The position numbers were made by a program, and so were the translations under genes. Shown here one piece after another: positions 6,656-14,567 of a stretch of DNA of 23,866 nt; within the stretch, counting starts at the first letter, position 1, and each line of letters begins with the position of its first letter. Where the stretch lies: positions 1 through 23,866 of the forward strand of contig CAZPGL010000031.1 of NCBI GenBank assembly GCA_964586175.1, written 5' to 3'. Origin of the DNA: CAZPGL01 sp964586175. Lineage in GTDB: Bacteria > Actinomycetota > Acidimicrobiia > Acidimicrobiales > MedAcidi-G1. The notes beneath the pieces were generated by a model, which made no database searches, was not told where the DNA came from, and saw only the letters and a list, made by a program, of their open reading frames with translations.

Positions 6656-9088
6656 TCAGTTGGGGGACACCTGGGCCGGGTTGAACGACCGCTCGAGGAA
6701 ACGATCGAACTCGGCGTCGGTGACCGGCTCCGAGAAGTGGAATCCCTGCGCCAGGTCACAGCGCAGTTGCTGGAGACGGTGCAGCTGTTCCGGAGTCTCG
6801 ACTCCCTCGGCGACCACCTGGAGGCCGAGGCTGTGGGCCAGGGCGACCGTGCCGGTCACGATGGCCGTGTCGTCGTCGTCGGACCCCAGCCCCGACACGA
6901 ATGAACGGTCGATCTTCAAGAAGTCGATGGGGAACCGCTTCAGGTAGGCCAGCGACGAGAACCCGGTGCCGAAGTCGTCGAGTCCGATGCGTATGCCGAG
7001 TGCGGTGAGGTCGAGGAGTACCTGCTCAGTCACCGGGTTGGCGGCGATGAGGGCGCTCTCGGTGAACTCCAGCGCCACCTGGGCCGGATCCAGGCCGTTG
7101 TCGATGAGGGCGGCACCGACCAGCCGGGGGAAGGCCGGGTCAGCCAGCTGGCGGGCCGAGACGTTGACGGCCATGCTCAGGTTCCGGTCGGCGTCCCAGG
7201 CGGCGAGCCGGCTGAGGGCGAGGCGCAGCACATGGCCGCCCAGGTCGGCGATGAGGCCGGTGTCCTCGGCGATGTCGATGAACTGGTCGGGGAGCAGCAG
7301 GTCGCCGCTCTCGGCCCTGATCCGGGCCAGGGCCTCGGCGCCGGTCACCCGGCCGTCGGTGACCTGCACCACGGGCTGGAAGTGCACCTCGATGCGGTCG
7401 TCGTCGAGGGCATGGCGGAGCTCCTGCTCGACGCTGTGGCGGCGGACCGCCTGGTCCCGCAACCGGTCGTCGAACACCTCAGCCCGGTCACGACCGTGCT
7501 CCTTGGCCCGGTACATGGCGGTGTCGGCATCGCGCAGCAGGTCGGCCGGCGTCTCCTGGCCGTAGGCCACGGCGATGCCGATGCTGGTGGTGACCACCGC
7601 CGATTCGGCGCCCAGCGTCACCGGTAGGGCCAGGGCCCGGCGGACCCGCTCGGCGGCGACCAGGGCGTCGGTGGTGCGGGCCATGTCGCCGATCACGACG
7701 AGGAACTCGTCGCCGCCCAGTCGGGCCACGGTGTCGCCGGGTCGCACCGTCTGCTCGAGTCGTCGGGCCGCCTCGCGGAGGAGGTCGTCGCCGGCACCGT
7801 GGCCCAGCGAATCGTTGACCACCTTGAACCGGTCGAGGTCGAGGAACAGTACCCCGACCATCCGGTCGTGGCGGGACGCCCGGTGGAGGGCGTCCTGGAG
7901 GCGATCGAGCAACAGCGCACGGTTGGGGAGTCCGGTGAGCTCGTCATGGAACGCCCGCTCCTCGAGCTGGGCGGCCACCTCGACCCGTTCGGTGACGTCA
8001 CGGGCATTGACGACGACTCCGGACACCGCTGGGTTGTCGAGCAGGTTCGTGGCCACAACCTCCATGTGCAGCCAGCCGCCGTCATGGTGGGCGATGCGGG
8101 CCTCGAACGCCGGCGACATGCCGGGCGATCCGGTGATGGCCGGTGCCTCGGCGATGAGCGTCTCGCGGTCGTCGGGGTGGACGAGGTCGATGACCGGCGC
8201 TCCCTCCAACTCGACGGGGTCGAGGCCCAGCACCCGGCCGACCGCCGGGCTGGCGTAGATGAAGCGGCCATCCTCACCGACCACGGCCACCAGGTCGGAG
8301 GCGTGCTCGACCAGGGCCGCCAACCGGACCTCGGAGGCCTCGACCCGCTGTTGGGCGGCGTGCAGGTCGCTCAGGTCCCGGGCCACCATGGAGATGGCGT
8401 CGATTCGGTCGCCCTCGTCGCGGTGGGCGACCAACAGCGCCGAGACCGGCAGGGTGTCGTGGCCGCCGGCGGGTATCCCGAGGCGTAGCTCGCCCCGCCA
8501 GGTGCCACCGGCACGGACGGCCGGCAGCGCGGTGGCCGCATACCGGGCTTGGGACCACCCGTCGAGGAGGTCGAGCAGCCGGGCGCCGGTCGCATCGGGC
8601 AGCCTCAGGCGTAGGGCTTGGTTGGCCCAGCGGACGGTGCGCCCCAGCGGGTCGAGGATGGCGACGAGGTCGGGGGAGGCTTCCAGGACGCGGGTGAGCT
8701 CCTCGGCGCGGTGGGCCTCGTCGAGTTGGGCGGTGACGTCGGTGAAGGTGAGCAGGGCCCCGTCGTCCACCGGTGTGGCCGACAGGTCGATCCAGCAGGG
8801 GTCGCCGGCCAGGTTGCGTAGCCGAAGGCGACCTCGCAGGCCGCGGCCTTCGCCGAGTCGCTTCGCCAGGTCGTCGAGGAACCCTTCCCGACCGTCCGGA
8901 TCGATGTGGTGGGACCAGCCGTCACCGAGGGCGTCGGCCTCGGGCTGTCCGGTGACCGCGGTCCAGCGCTCGTTGAGCGCGACGCAACCGAGGTCGCCGT
9001 CGACCAGCAGCATGCCGGCGGGTGACGCGGCGACGAGCCCAGCGAGGGCCTCGCCCCCGGTGGGCGATGGTGGGGTCTGGTCGGTCAC
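6656..9088 (-). CDS. PAS-PAS-PAS-GGDEF-EAL cyclic-di-GMP turnover protein
   Basis: The 810 residues contain three PAS-like sensor segments (about 14-125, 130-248, 253-375), a GGDEF domain (about 378-540) and an EAL domain (about 550-800). The GGDEF motif is intact (458-462) and is preceded by an RPGD inhibitory site (449-452). EAL residues are intact too: EAL 585-587, NVSAR, LEFTES, LDDFGTG, FLKIDRS, EGVET and AQGFHFSEP. Both diguanylate cyclase and phosphodiesterase activities are thus possible, with balance set by the sensors. I see no membrane segment, so it is probably cytoplasmic. The GTG at 9088 is the only start that keeps the first PAS whole, and it follows the tRNA-Leu 3' end by one base, leaving no room for a Shine-Dalgarno site outside the tRNA. 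The message may be released by tRNA 3' processing. Confidence 0.93.
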   Translation of the reverse strand: MTDQTPPSPTGGEALAGLVAASPAGMLLVDGDLGCVALNERWTAVTGQPEADALGDGWSHHIDPDGREGFLDDLAKRLGEGRGLRGRLRLRNLAGDPCWIDLSATPVDDGALLTFTDVTAQLDEAHRAEELTRVLEASPDLVAILDPLGRTVRWANQALRLRLPDATGARLLDLLDGWSQARYAATALPAVRAGGTWRGELRLGIPAGGHDTLPVSALLVAHRDEGDRIDAISMVARDLSDLHAAQQRVEASEVRLAALVEHASDLVAVVGEDGRFIYASPAVGRVLGLDPVELEGAPVIDLVHPDDRETLIAEAPAITGSPGMSPAFEARIAHHDGGWLHMEVVATNLLDNPAVSGVVVNARDVTERVEVAAQLEERAFHDELTGLPNRALLLDRLQDALHRASRHDRMVGVLFLDLDRFKVVNDSLGHGAGDDLLREAARRLEQTVRPGDTVARLGGDEFLVVIGDMARTTDALVAAERVRRALALPVTLGAESAVVTTSIGIAVAYGQETPADLLRDADTAMYRAKEHGRDRAEVFDDRLRDQAVRRHSVEQELRHALDDDRIEVHFQPVVQVTDGRVTGAEALARIRAESGDLLLPDQFIDIAEDTGLIADLGGHVLRLALSRLAAWDADRNLSMAVNVSARQLADPAFPRLVGAALIDNGLDPAQVALEFTESALIAANPVTEQVLLDLTALGIRIGLDDFGTGFSSLAYLKRFPIDFLKIDRSFVSGLGSDDDDTAIVTGTVALAHSLGLQVVAEGVETPEQLHRLQQLRCDLAQGFHFSEPVTDAEFDRFLERSFNPAQVSPN

Positions 9089-9089
9089 G

Positions 9090-9171
9090 TGCGGACGGGG
9101 GGATTCGAACCCCCATGCCTTTCGGCGCCGGCTCCTAAAGCCGGTGCGTCTGCCAGTTTCGCCACGTCCGC
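9090..9171 (-). tRNA. tRNA-Leu (anticodon UAG)
   Basis: On the minus strand the acceptor arms GCGGACG and CGTCCGC pair perfectly. The D-arm region, the anticodon stem CCGGC/GCCGG around loop TTTAGGA, a long variable arm (GCC-GAAA-GGC) and the T-arm GGGGG-TTCGAAT-CCCCC all fold. The anticodon TAG is at 9137-9135. The discriminator base is A (9090), as expected for leucine; CCA is not encoded. A TAGGCT element 8 bases upstream (9180-9185) is a likely -10 box. The start codon of the GGDEF-EAL gene lies one base after the discriminator. Confidence 0.97.
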
Positions 9172-9179
9172 AGGAGACG

Positions 9180-9185
9180 AGCCTA
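9180..9185 (-). promoter_or_regulatory. -10 element of tRNA-Leu
   Basis: The minus strand reads TAGGCT, 8 bases before the mature tRNA 5' end. Transcription would start at or next to the first tRNA base and may continue into the GGDEF-EAL gene. Confidence 0.45.
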
Positions 9186-9227
9186 CGGGAGCGGTACGGG
9201 TCGTTGGAGTCCGGACGGGTGGCGGGC

Positions 9228-9836
9228 TCAGCGCATCTCGCCGCGGCGGACGATGACCTGGTCGATGATGCCGTAGTCGCGGGCCTCTTCGGCGGTGAAC
9301 CAGCGGTCGCGGTCGCTGTCGGCCTCGATGGTCTCTACGGGCTGGCCGGTGTGTTCGGCGATCCGTTCCTGGAGCATCTTCTTGGTGTACGCCATCTGCT
9401 CGGCCTGGATGGCGATGTCGGAGGCCTGTCCCCGGACTCCGCCCAGCGGCTGGTGCATCATGATGCGGGCGTGGGGGAGGGCGTAGCGCTTGCCGGGAGC
9501 GCCGGCGCACAGCAGAAACTGCCCCATGGAGGCGCCCAGCCCCATGCAGATCGTGCCGACCTCGGGGCCGACGAACTGCATGGTGTCGTAGATGGCCATG
9601 CCGGAGGTGACCGAACCGCCAGGCGAGTTGATGTACAGCCAGATGGGCTTGTCGGCGTCCTGGGCCTCGAGGAACAGCATCTGGGCGATGATGTGGTTGG
9701 CGACGTCGTCGTTGACGTCGGTGCCGAGGACCACGACGCGGTCCTTGAGGAGGCGGTTGAACACGTCGAAGCGCCCCAACTCGTGCTGGTCGGGGTCGGC
9801 GGCGAGGGGGGACGGGCCTGCGGGGAATCCGGTCAT
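9228..9836 (-). CDS. clpP: ATP-dependent Clp protease proteolytic subunit (ClpP1-like)
   Basis: The 202-residue serine peptidase has its catalytic triad: Ser103 in GASMGQF, His128 in MMHQP and Asp177 in DRDRWFTAEEA. INSPGGSVTSG and the handle segment QPLGGVRGQASDIAIQAEQM are typical. ClpP forms a 14-subunit barrel fed by ClpX or ClpC. From memory it is closest to actinobacterial ClpP1 (ASMG..LL, KRYALPHARI.MHQPLGG). Actinobacteria usually carry clpP1 and clpP2 side by side; here it is alone, without clpX or tig, so a partner may lie elsewhere. The ATG at 9836 has a TACCCT element 8 bases upstream and no Shine-Dalgarno site. Confidence 0.96.
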   Translation of the reverse strand: MTGFPAGPSPLAADPDQHELGRFDVFNRLLKDRVVVLGTDVNDDVANHIIAQMLFLEAQDADKPIWLYINSPGGSVTSGMAIYDTMQFVGPEVGTICMGLGASMGQFLLCAGAPGKRYALPHARIMMHQPLGGVRGQASDIAIQAEQMAYTKKMLQERIAEHTGQPVETIEADSDRDRWFTAEEARDYGIIDQVIVRRGEMR

Positions 9837-9844
9837 GGGGGGGC

Positions 9845-9850
9845 AGGGTA
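9845..9850 (-). promoter_or_regulatory. -10 element of clpP (leaderless type)
   Basis: The minus strand reads TACCCT, 8 bases before the clpP ATG. The spacer is mostly C and has no Shine-Dalgarno site; no -35 box is clear. Confidence 0.45.
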
Positions 9851-9901
9851 GCGGCGCTGGGGTGCCGGTTGGTGGCTGGACCGGACGGTGCCGGACCCGG
9901 G

Positions 9902-10573
9902 TCAGGCCTGAGCCGCCTCGGCCAGCCGCCGCATCTCGTCGGTGGCGTGACGGGGACCCTCGGGGTCGCGGAACAGGGCACTGCCCGACACGAACACGTT
10001 GGCGCCGGCGGCCGCTGCGGCCTCGATGGTGGTGGGGCCGATGCCGCCGTCGACCTCGAGGTCGCAGTCGTACCCGTCGAGAAGGCCGGCAACCTCGGCC
10101 ATCTTGGCCTCCATGGCCGGGATGTAGGCCTGGCCGCCGAACCCCGGGTTGACGGTCATCACGAGGACCAGACCGAGCAGGTCGCGCACGTGGGTGATGA
10201 CGTCGGCGGGGGTGTGCGGGTTGAGGGCCACGGCCGGGGTGGCGCCGAGGTCGGCGATGTGGGCCAGCGTGCGGTGCAGGTGGGTGCAGGCCTCAGCGTG
10301 GACGAGGATGGTGGAGCAGCCGGCGTCGACATAGCGGTCGACCAGGCGATCGGGTTCGACGACCATCAGGTGGGCTTCGAATTCGATGTCGACCAGGCTC
10401 CGGGTCGAGGCGATGACATCGGGGCCGAACGTCAGGTTGGGGACGAACACACCGTCCATGACGTCCCAGTGGATGCGGTCGACGCCGGCCTTTTCGAGCG
10501 CGATGCATTCGTCGCCGAGACGTGAGAAGTCGGCCGGGAGGACCGAAGGGGCGATGGCGACCGGACGGGGCAT
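9902..10573 (-). CDS. rpe: Ribulose-phosphate 3-epimerase
   Basis: The 223-residue TIM-barrel protein starts with IAPSVLPADFSRLG. It has HWDVMDGVFVPNLTFGP with metal ligand His35 and catalytic Asp37, His68 in AHLMV, MTVNPGFGGQ, and the second catalytic Asp in EVDGGIG. It interconverts ribulose-5-phosphate and xylulose-5-phosphate in the pentose phosphate pathway. The ATG at 10573 lacks a Shine-Dalgarno site, but TAGGGT lies 7 bases upstream, overlapping the aceK stop codon. It can therefore be transcribed independently of aceK even though the genes are 10 bp apart. Confidence 0.97.
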   Translation of the reverse strand: MPRPVAIAPSVLPADFSRLGDECIALEKAGVDRIHWDVMDGVFVPNLTFGPDVIASTRSLVDIEFEAHLMVVEPDRLVDRYVDAGCSTILVHAEACTHLHRTLAHIADLGATPAVALNPHTPADVITHVRDLLGLVLVMTVNPGFGGQAYIPAMEAKMAEVAGLLDGYDCDLEVDGGIGPTTIEAAAAAGANVFVSGSALFRDPEGPRHATDEMRRLAEAAQA

Positions 10574-10580
10574 GGTGCGA

Positions 10581-10586
10581 ACCCTA
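10581..10586 (-). promoter_or_regulatory. -10 element of rpe, overlapping the aceK stop codon
   Basis: The minus strand reads TAGGGT, 7 bases before the rpe ATG. Its first three bases are the TAG stop codon of aceK. Confidence 0.45.
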
Positions 10587-12356
10587 CTCCCGGGCGTTGA
10601 CGGCTCGGCGGCGGAATCGGAGACGGTCGGCGTACGGGTAGAAGTCGGGCAGCCGTTCAGCGGCCAGCTCGGTCTGGACGCCCTTCCAGAAGTCGGTGGT
10701 GAACAGGTCGCCGTGCACGGTCTTGAAGCGCTCCCAGATCTCGGTCGGCACGTCGGCCGGGAAGGCCATGAACGTCGGGAACTGTTCGGGGAAGACGTCG
10801 CCCGGCTCGACGGCGAACCACGGCTGGGACCGCATCTCGTCGTGGTAGTCGTCGGTCTGGGGCATGATCCGGAAGCGGCAGTCCTCGATGAGGCCGATCT
10901 CGTCGTAGTCGTAGAACACGACGCTGCCGTGGCGGGTGACGCCGAAGTTCTTGGTGAACAGGTCGCCCGGCCAGATGTTGGCGGCCGCCAGGTCCTTGAT
11001 GGCCTCGCCCCAGTCGAGGGCCGCCGCTTCGGCCCGATCGGCGGACATCTCGCGCAGGTACAGGTTCAGCGGGTACACCTGGCGTTCCGTGTAGAGGTGG
11101 CCGAACACCACCTGGTCGCCATCGACGCGCACCGTCTGGCCGGCTTCGGCGAGCAGGGACTCGAGGAGTTGCGGGTCGAAGCGGTCGATGTCGAACGACA
11201 GGTTCTCGAACTCCTGGGCGTCGACCATGCGTCCCACCCGGTCGTGGTTGTACACCAGTCGGTAGCGGTCCTGGACCGCCCGCCGGGTGGTGTTCTTGGG
11301 CGGGTCGAAGCGGTCTTTGATGACCTTGAACACCACGTTGAACGACACGAGGGTGAACACGCTCATGACCATGCCGGGGGTGCCCCGGGCGGTGACGAAC
11401 TTGTCGTTCGAGTTCTGGAGGTGCCGGTACAGGGAGCGGTACAGGCTGGTCTTGCCGTGCTGGTTGAATCCGATGGCCGTGTACAGCTCGGCGATGGATT
11501 TCATGGGCAGCATCGACTTGACGAAACCCACCAACTCGGCCGGTTTCGGCCATTCGACGAAGAAGTAGGAGCGGGTGAAGCTGAACAGGCGGCTGGCCTG
11601 CGACTCGGTCAGCAGCACAGCGTCGACATTGAGGCCTCCTTCGCCGTGCACGACGGCGATCACCAGCGGGGTCACCCGGTTGAGGTAGCGGAGTCGGCCG
11701 ACGAGGTAGGCCCCCTTGTTCCGGTAGAACACCGGCCGGAGCATGTCGATGCCGTCGAGGTCGAGGTTGTCCCAGGCGTCGAGCAGGAAGGCGTCGATGC
11801 GGGCGGCGACCCGGCGGGCATCGGCTTCGAGGTCGGCCCACGGGGTCGTGAACTCGGGTGCTTCGAGGACGGAGCGCACCAGCGCAGCGGTGTCGCGTGT
11901 GCGGGTGGACGTGGAGAAGAGGTCGGAACGGGCCAGACCCCGGGGAAGGGTGGACGCACCGAACCACCGCAGTTCGACATCGTTGTCGACCCCGATGGTG
12001 GTGAACACCCGTCGGGTGACCGAGTTGAAGAACGTCTCGGCCAGGTCGAGGTCGGAGCGTCCGGCGATGCGGCGGCGGTAGTGGAGGCGGGCGGTCCGCC
12101 AGGTTCCCCGACGGTCGGCGGAACGGTGCAGGACGTTGCGGATGCGCTCGACGGTGTCGTTGATGTACTCGGAATGCAGGTTGAGGCGGCGCAGCGCGTC
12201 GGCGTCCTGGCCGGTCCATTCCTGGCGGTCGAAGTGCACCTGGGCCCGCCGGGTGACGGTCTGGAAGGCGGCGATGTAGCCGACGTAGCCCCCGTGGATG
12301 GTGTCGGAGATCCAGGTGGCGGCGTCGTCGGGGTTCCGGGGGCCCTGCTCGCTCAT
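10584..12356 (-). CDS. aceK: Isocitrate dehydrogenase kinase/phosphatase
   Basis: The 590-residue product aligns with E. coli AceK (578 residues, from memory) over most of its length, best in the C-terminal kinase-like half: PGMVMSVFT (327-335), VFKVIKD with the ATP-binding lysine region (342-348), HDRVGRM.D.QEFEN (371-385), LAAANIWPGD (456-465), KNFGVTRHG and FYDYDE (481-486). AceK phosphorylates and dephosphorylates isocitrate dehydrogenase to divert carbon into the glyoxylate shunt. The family is chiefly proteobacterial, so its presence here is unusual, and no aceA or aceB is adjacent. I chose ATG 12356 because the conserved N-terminus begins there; the longer frame runs into the SnoaL-like gene. 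It follows that gene by 20 bp, so co-transcription is likely. Confidence 0.93.
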   Translation of the reverse strand: MSEQGPRNPDDAATWISDTIHGGYVGYIAAFQTVTRRAQVHFDRQEWTGQDADALRRLNLHSEYINDTVERIRNVLHRSADRRGTWRTARLHYRRRIAGRSDLDLAETFFNSVTRRVFTTIGVDNDVELRWFGASTLPRGLARSDLFSTSTRTRDTAALVRSVLEAPEFTTPWADLEADARRVAARIDAFLLDAWDNLDLDGIDMLRPVFYRNKGAYLVGRLRYLNRVTPLVIAVVHGEGGLNVDAVLLTESQASRLFSFTRSYFFVEWPKPAELVGFVKSMLPMKSIAELYTAIGFNQHGKTSLYRSLYRHLQNSNDKFVTARGTPGMVMSVFTLVSFNVVFKVIKDRFDPPKNTTRRAVQDRYRLVYNHDRVGRMVDAQEFENLSFDIDRFDPQLLESLLAEAGQTVRVDGDQVVFGHLYTERQVYPLNLYLREMSADRAEAAALDWGEAIKDLAAANIWPGDLFTKNFGVTRHGSVVFYDYDEIGLIEDCRFRIMPQTDDYHDEMRSQPWFAVEPGDVFPEQFPTFMAFPADVPTEIWERFKTVHGDLFTTDFWKGVQTELAAERLPDFYPYADRLRFRRRAVNARE

Positions 12357-12376
12357 GACGGGTGGTTCACGGGCGG

Positions 12377-12901
12377 TCAACCCTGTCCGTCGTCGTCGGC
12401 CTGCCAGGCCTGCCAGCTGGCGTCGGCGCCGGGCAGGGTGCCCCGGCCGGTGTGGCTGGCCGGCCAGTCGGCCGGTTCCAGGCCGAGGGGGTTGACGCCG
12501 ATATCGGCACCGTAGAAGAGCTGGTGGATCCGCCGGACGAACAGCCACTCGCCGTCGACCCGCCGGTAGGTGTCGTCGTACCGGATGGCCTGGTGGATCC
12601 ACCGGTCACCGTCCTGTATCTCGGCCTTGCAGTACACGTGGCCGGTGGCGCCGTCGGGGCCGTGCAGGTCGATCTGGTGGGTGCCGGTGTTGAGCACCGA
12701 GATTCCGATGTTCCGGAGTTGCGATGCGAACGAGGCGCGCAGAGCGTCGCGGCCGGTGCTGTCGCTGCCGACGCGCACGTCGGGCACGAACAGGGCGACC
12801 AGCGTGTCGAGATCGCGCTGGTCGGTGGCCACGGCGTAGCGGGCCACGAGTTGGCGGATGTCCGCTTCGGCGACCAGCCGGTCGACGGCTTCTCCGCTCA
12901 C
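12377..12901 (-). CDS. SnoaL-like (NTF2-fold) protein
   Basis: The 174-residue protein has the cone-shaped NTF2/SnoaL pattern: an N-terminal helix pair (IRQLVARYAVATDQRDLDTLVALF), DVRVGS, TGRDALRASF, then strands TGTHQIDL, ATGHVYCKAEIQ and YDDTYRRVDGEWLFVRRIHQLFY. Relatives include polyketide cyclases, dehydratases and ring-hydroxylase beta subunits; the substrate cannot be told from sequence. The GTG at 12901 overlaps the upstream stop codon as GTGA, which implies translational coupling with the related upstream gene. The longer frame that starts at 12976 would overlap that gene heavily and is unlikely. Confidence 0.85.
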   Translation of the reverse strand: MSGEAVDRLVAEADIRQLVARYAVATDQRDLDTLVALFVPDVRVGSDSTGRDALRASFASQLRNIGISVLNTGTHQIDLHGPDGATGHVYCKAEIQDGDRWIHQAIRYDDTYRRVDGEWLFVRRIHQLFYGADIGVNPLGLEPADWPASHTGRGTLPGADASWQAWQADDDGQG

Positions 12902-13341
12902 GGGTTCAGCCGCCGGTCGGCCCAACCGCCGGGCGTGCAGCCGTCGGTACGCACCCGGCGGGAGGCGAAGCGCCACCGGCCGTCGACCCGGGTGTAGGTG
13001 TCTTGGTAGCGGCCCCAGTGGTCGACGCCATGGTCCATGAACACGGTGAAGTAGGCGTGGCCGCTCGCCGCGTCGGGACCGTCGACGGTGATGCTGACCG
13101 TCGAAGTGTGGTGCTGGATGTAGGCCGGCCCGGGGCCGTCGGCCACCGAATCACGGGTGGCGGTGAAGATCTCGAGGATCTCACCGGGGCCGGTGTAGAA
13201 GCGCCCGTCGCCGATGTCCATGGTGGCGTCGGCCGCGAACAGGTCCACCACGTCATCGAATCGGCCTCGGTCGCCGAAGGCGTTGTAGGACGCCACGATG
13301 TGCCCGATTGCCGCTCGAGCCTCGATCTCCCATGGTTCCAT
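12898..13341 (-). CDS. SnoaL-like (NTF2-fold) protein
   Basis: The 147-residue protein has the same fold pattern as its downstream neighbour: IGHIVASYNAFGDRGRFDDVVDLFAADATMDIGDGRFYTG, then HHTSTVSI, ASGHAYFTVFMDHG and YQDTYTRVDGRWRFASRRV. The two are clearly related but diverged, so they may form a heterodimer or act on successive substrates; this is inference. ATG 13341 has GGAGGG five bases upstream (13347-13352) and is preferred over the adjacent GTG 13344. It is the first gene of a likely operon with the second SnoaL-like gene and aceK, and is divergent from the class V PLP enzyme. Confidence 0.85.
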   Translation of the reverse strand: MEPWEIEARAAIGHIVASYNAFGDRGRFDDVVDLFAADATMDIGDGRFYTGPGEILEIFTATRDSVADGPGPAYIQHHTSTVSITVDGPDAASGHAYFTVFMDHGVDHWGRYQDTYTRVDGRWRFASRRVRTDGCTPGGWADRRLNP

Positions 13342-13380
13342 CACGGCCCTCCGGGGCGTCGGTCACTGACTGGACCCCAC

Positions 13381-13386
13381 TAGCGT
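13381..13386 (+). promoter_or_regulatory. -10 element of the class V PLP enzyme gene (leaderless type)
   Basis: TAGCGT is followed by 8 bases and the ATG at 13395. No Shine-Dalgarno site is present. Confidence 0.45.
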
Positions 13387-13394
13387 GCCCCAAC

Positions 13395-14567
13395 ATGGCC
13401 CCGCTCACCGACATCCGCCACCGGTTTCCCGGCCTGGCCGACGGATGGGCCCGCTTCGACGGCCCGGCCGGCACCCAGGTGGTCGACGTGTCGATCGAGG
13501 CGGTCACCGCCTGGCAGCGCAGCGGCAACAACGCCAACAGCCACGGGTCGTTCCCGGCCGCTGGTGCCTGCGACGCCCTTGTCGACACGGTGAGCGCCAC
13601 CATGGTCGAGCTGATCGGCGGTGACGCCGACGGCATGGTGTTCGGTCCGTCGACGACGGCCAACATGATGGCGCTCACCCGGGCGGTGGCCCGGACCCTC
13701 TCGCCGGGCGACGAGATCATCTGCACGCGCCTGGACCACGACTCGAACGTGTCGCCGTGGCTACTCGTCGCTGAGGACACTGGCGCCGTCGTGCGGTTCG
13801 CCGAGATCGACGGGTCGACGGGCCGGCTGGCCGTCGACGCCGTCACCGACCTCCTCAGCTCCCGCACCCGCTGGGTGGCGGTCACCGGAGCCTCCAACGC
13901 CGTCGGGATCATGCCTGACGTGAGCGCCATCGCCGCCGCCGCCCATGCCGCCGGAGCCCGGGTGGTCGTCGACGGCGTGCATCGCACCCCCCACGGTCCG
14001 GTCGACATCGAGGCCCTCGGCTGCGACGTGTACACCACATCGTCGTACAAGTGGTATGGGCCCCACGCCGGGATCATGTGGATCCACCCCGACCTGCGCG
14101 ACACCCTGCCCGCCTACAAGGTCCGACCGGCGCCGTCGACGGGTGGCGGCCGCTGGCAGTACGGCACCCCGTCGTGGGAGACCCTGGCTGGTATCGACGC
14201 CGCCGCCCGGTTCCTGCTCGACACCGGTCTCGAGGCCATCGCCACCCACGAGGCACCGCGGTTCGCCAGGCTGATGGACGGCCTCCACGGTCTGCCCAAG
14301 GTGCGGGTGATGGCCTCCACCGGCCCCGACGACCTCGCCGACCGCACCCCGACCTGCATGTTCCTCGTCGACGGGCACGACCCCCTGGCGGTCGCCGACC
14401 GGCTGGCCGAGGCCCGAGTGGCGGTATGGGACGGCCACAACTACGCCGTCGAGGCCATGGCCCCGATGGGGCTCGACGCCGAAGCCGGTGCCGTACGGGC
14501 CGGTGTGGTCGCTTACGTAGACGACGCCGACGTCGACCGGCTCCTCGAAGCGGTGGCCGGGCTCTAA
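13395..14567 (+). CDS. Class V PLP-dependent enzyme (NifS fold, VC1184-like), no catalytic Cys loop
   Basis: The 390-residue protein has the aspartate aminotransferase fold: substrate segment NNANSHG, FGPSTTANMMALTRAV (84-99), LDHDSNVSPW with the PLP-stacking His115, VVDGVH with Asp193 and His196, and SSYKWYGP with Schiff-base Lys219. It resembles the cysteine desulfurase-like VC1184 subfamily. Where desulfurases have a mobile loop with a catalytic Cys, it reads VWDGHNYA (344-351), and no Cys occurs after residue 321. Ordinary cysteine desulfurase activity is therefore doubtful. SelD lies 81 bp downstream on the same strand, so supplying selenium from selenocysteine is an attractive alternative. 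ATG 13395 fits the family and the -10 element; the longer frame from 13308 does not. Confidence 0.85.
   Translation: MAPLTDIRHRFPGLADGWARFDGPAGTQVVDVSIEAVTAWQRSGNNANSHGSFPAAGACDALVDTVSATMVELIGGDADGMVFGPSTTANMMALTRAVARTLSPGDEIICTRLDHDSNVSPWLLVAEDTGAVVRFAEIDGSTGRLAVDAVTDLLSSRTRWVAVTGASNAVGIMPDVSAIAAAAHAAGARVVVDGVHRTPHGPVDIEALGCDVYTTSSYKWYGPHAGIMWIHPDLRDTLPAYKVRPAPSTGGGRWQYGTPSWETLAGIDAAARFLLDTGLEAIATHEAPRFARLMDGLHGLPKVRVMASTGPDDLADRTPTCMFLVDGHDPLAVADRLAEARVAVWDGHNYAVEAMAPMGLDAEAGAVRAGVVAYVDDADVDRLLEAVAGL

Noticed and set aside
9086..9171. tRNA-Leu 3' end as a phage or island attachment site
   Set aside because: There is no integrase, no second copy of the tRNA 3' end in the window, and the neighbours are housekeeping or signalling genes.
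10386..12515. 709-residue open frame on the plus strand opposite rpe and aceK
   Set aside because: Both minus-strand genes are clear family members; the opposing frame is Val/Gly/Glu-rich low-complexity sequence without motifs.
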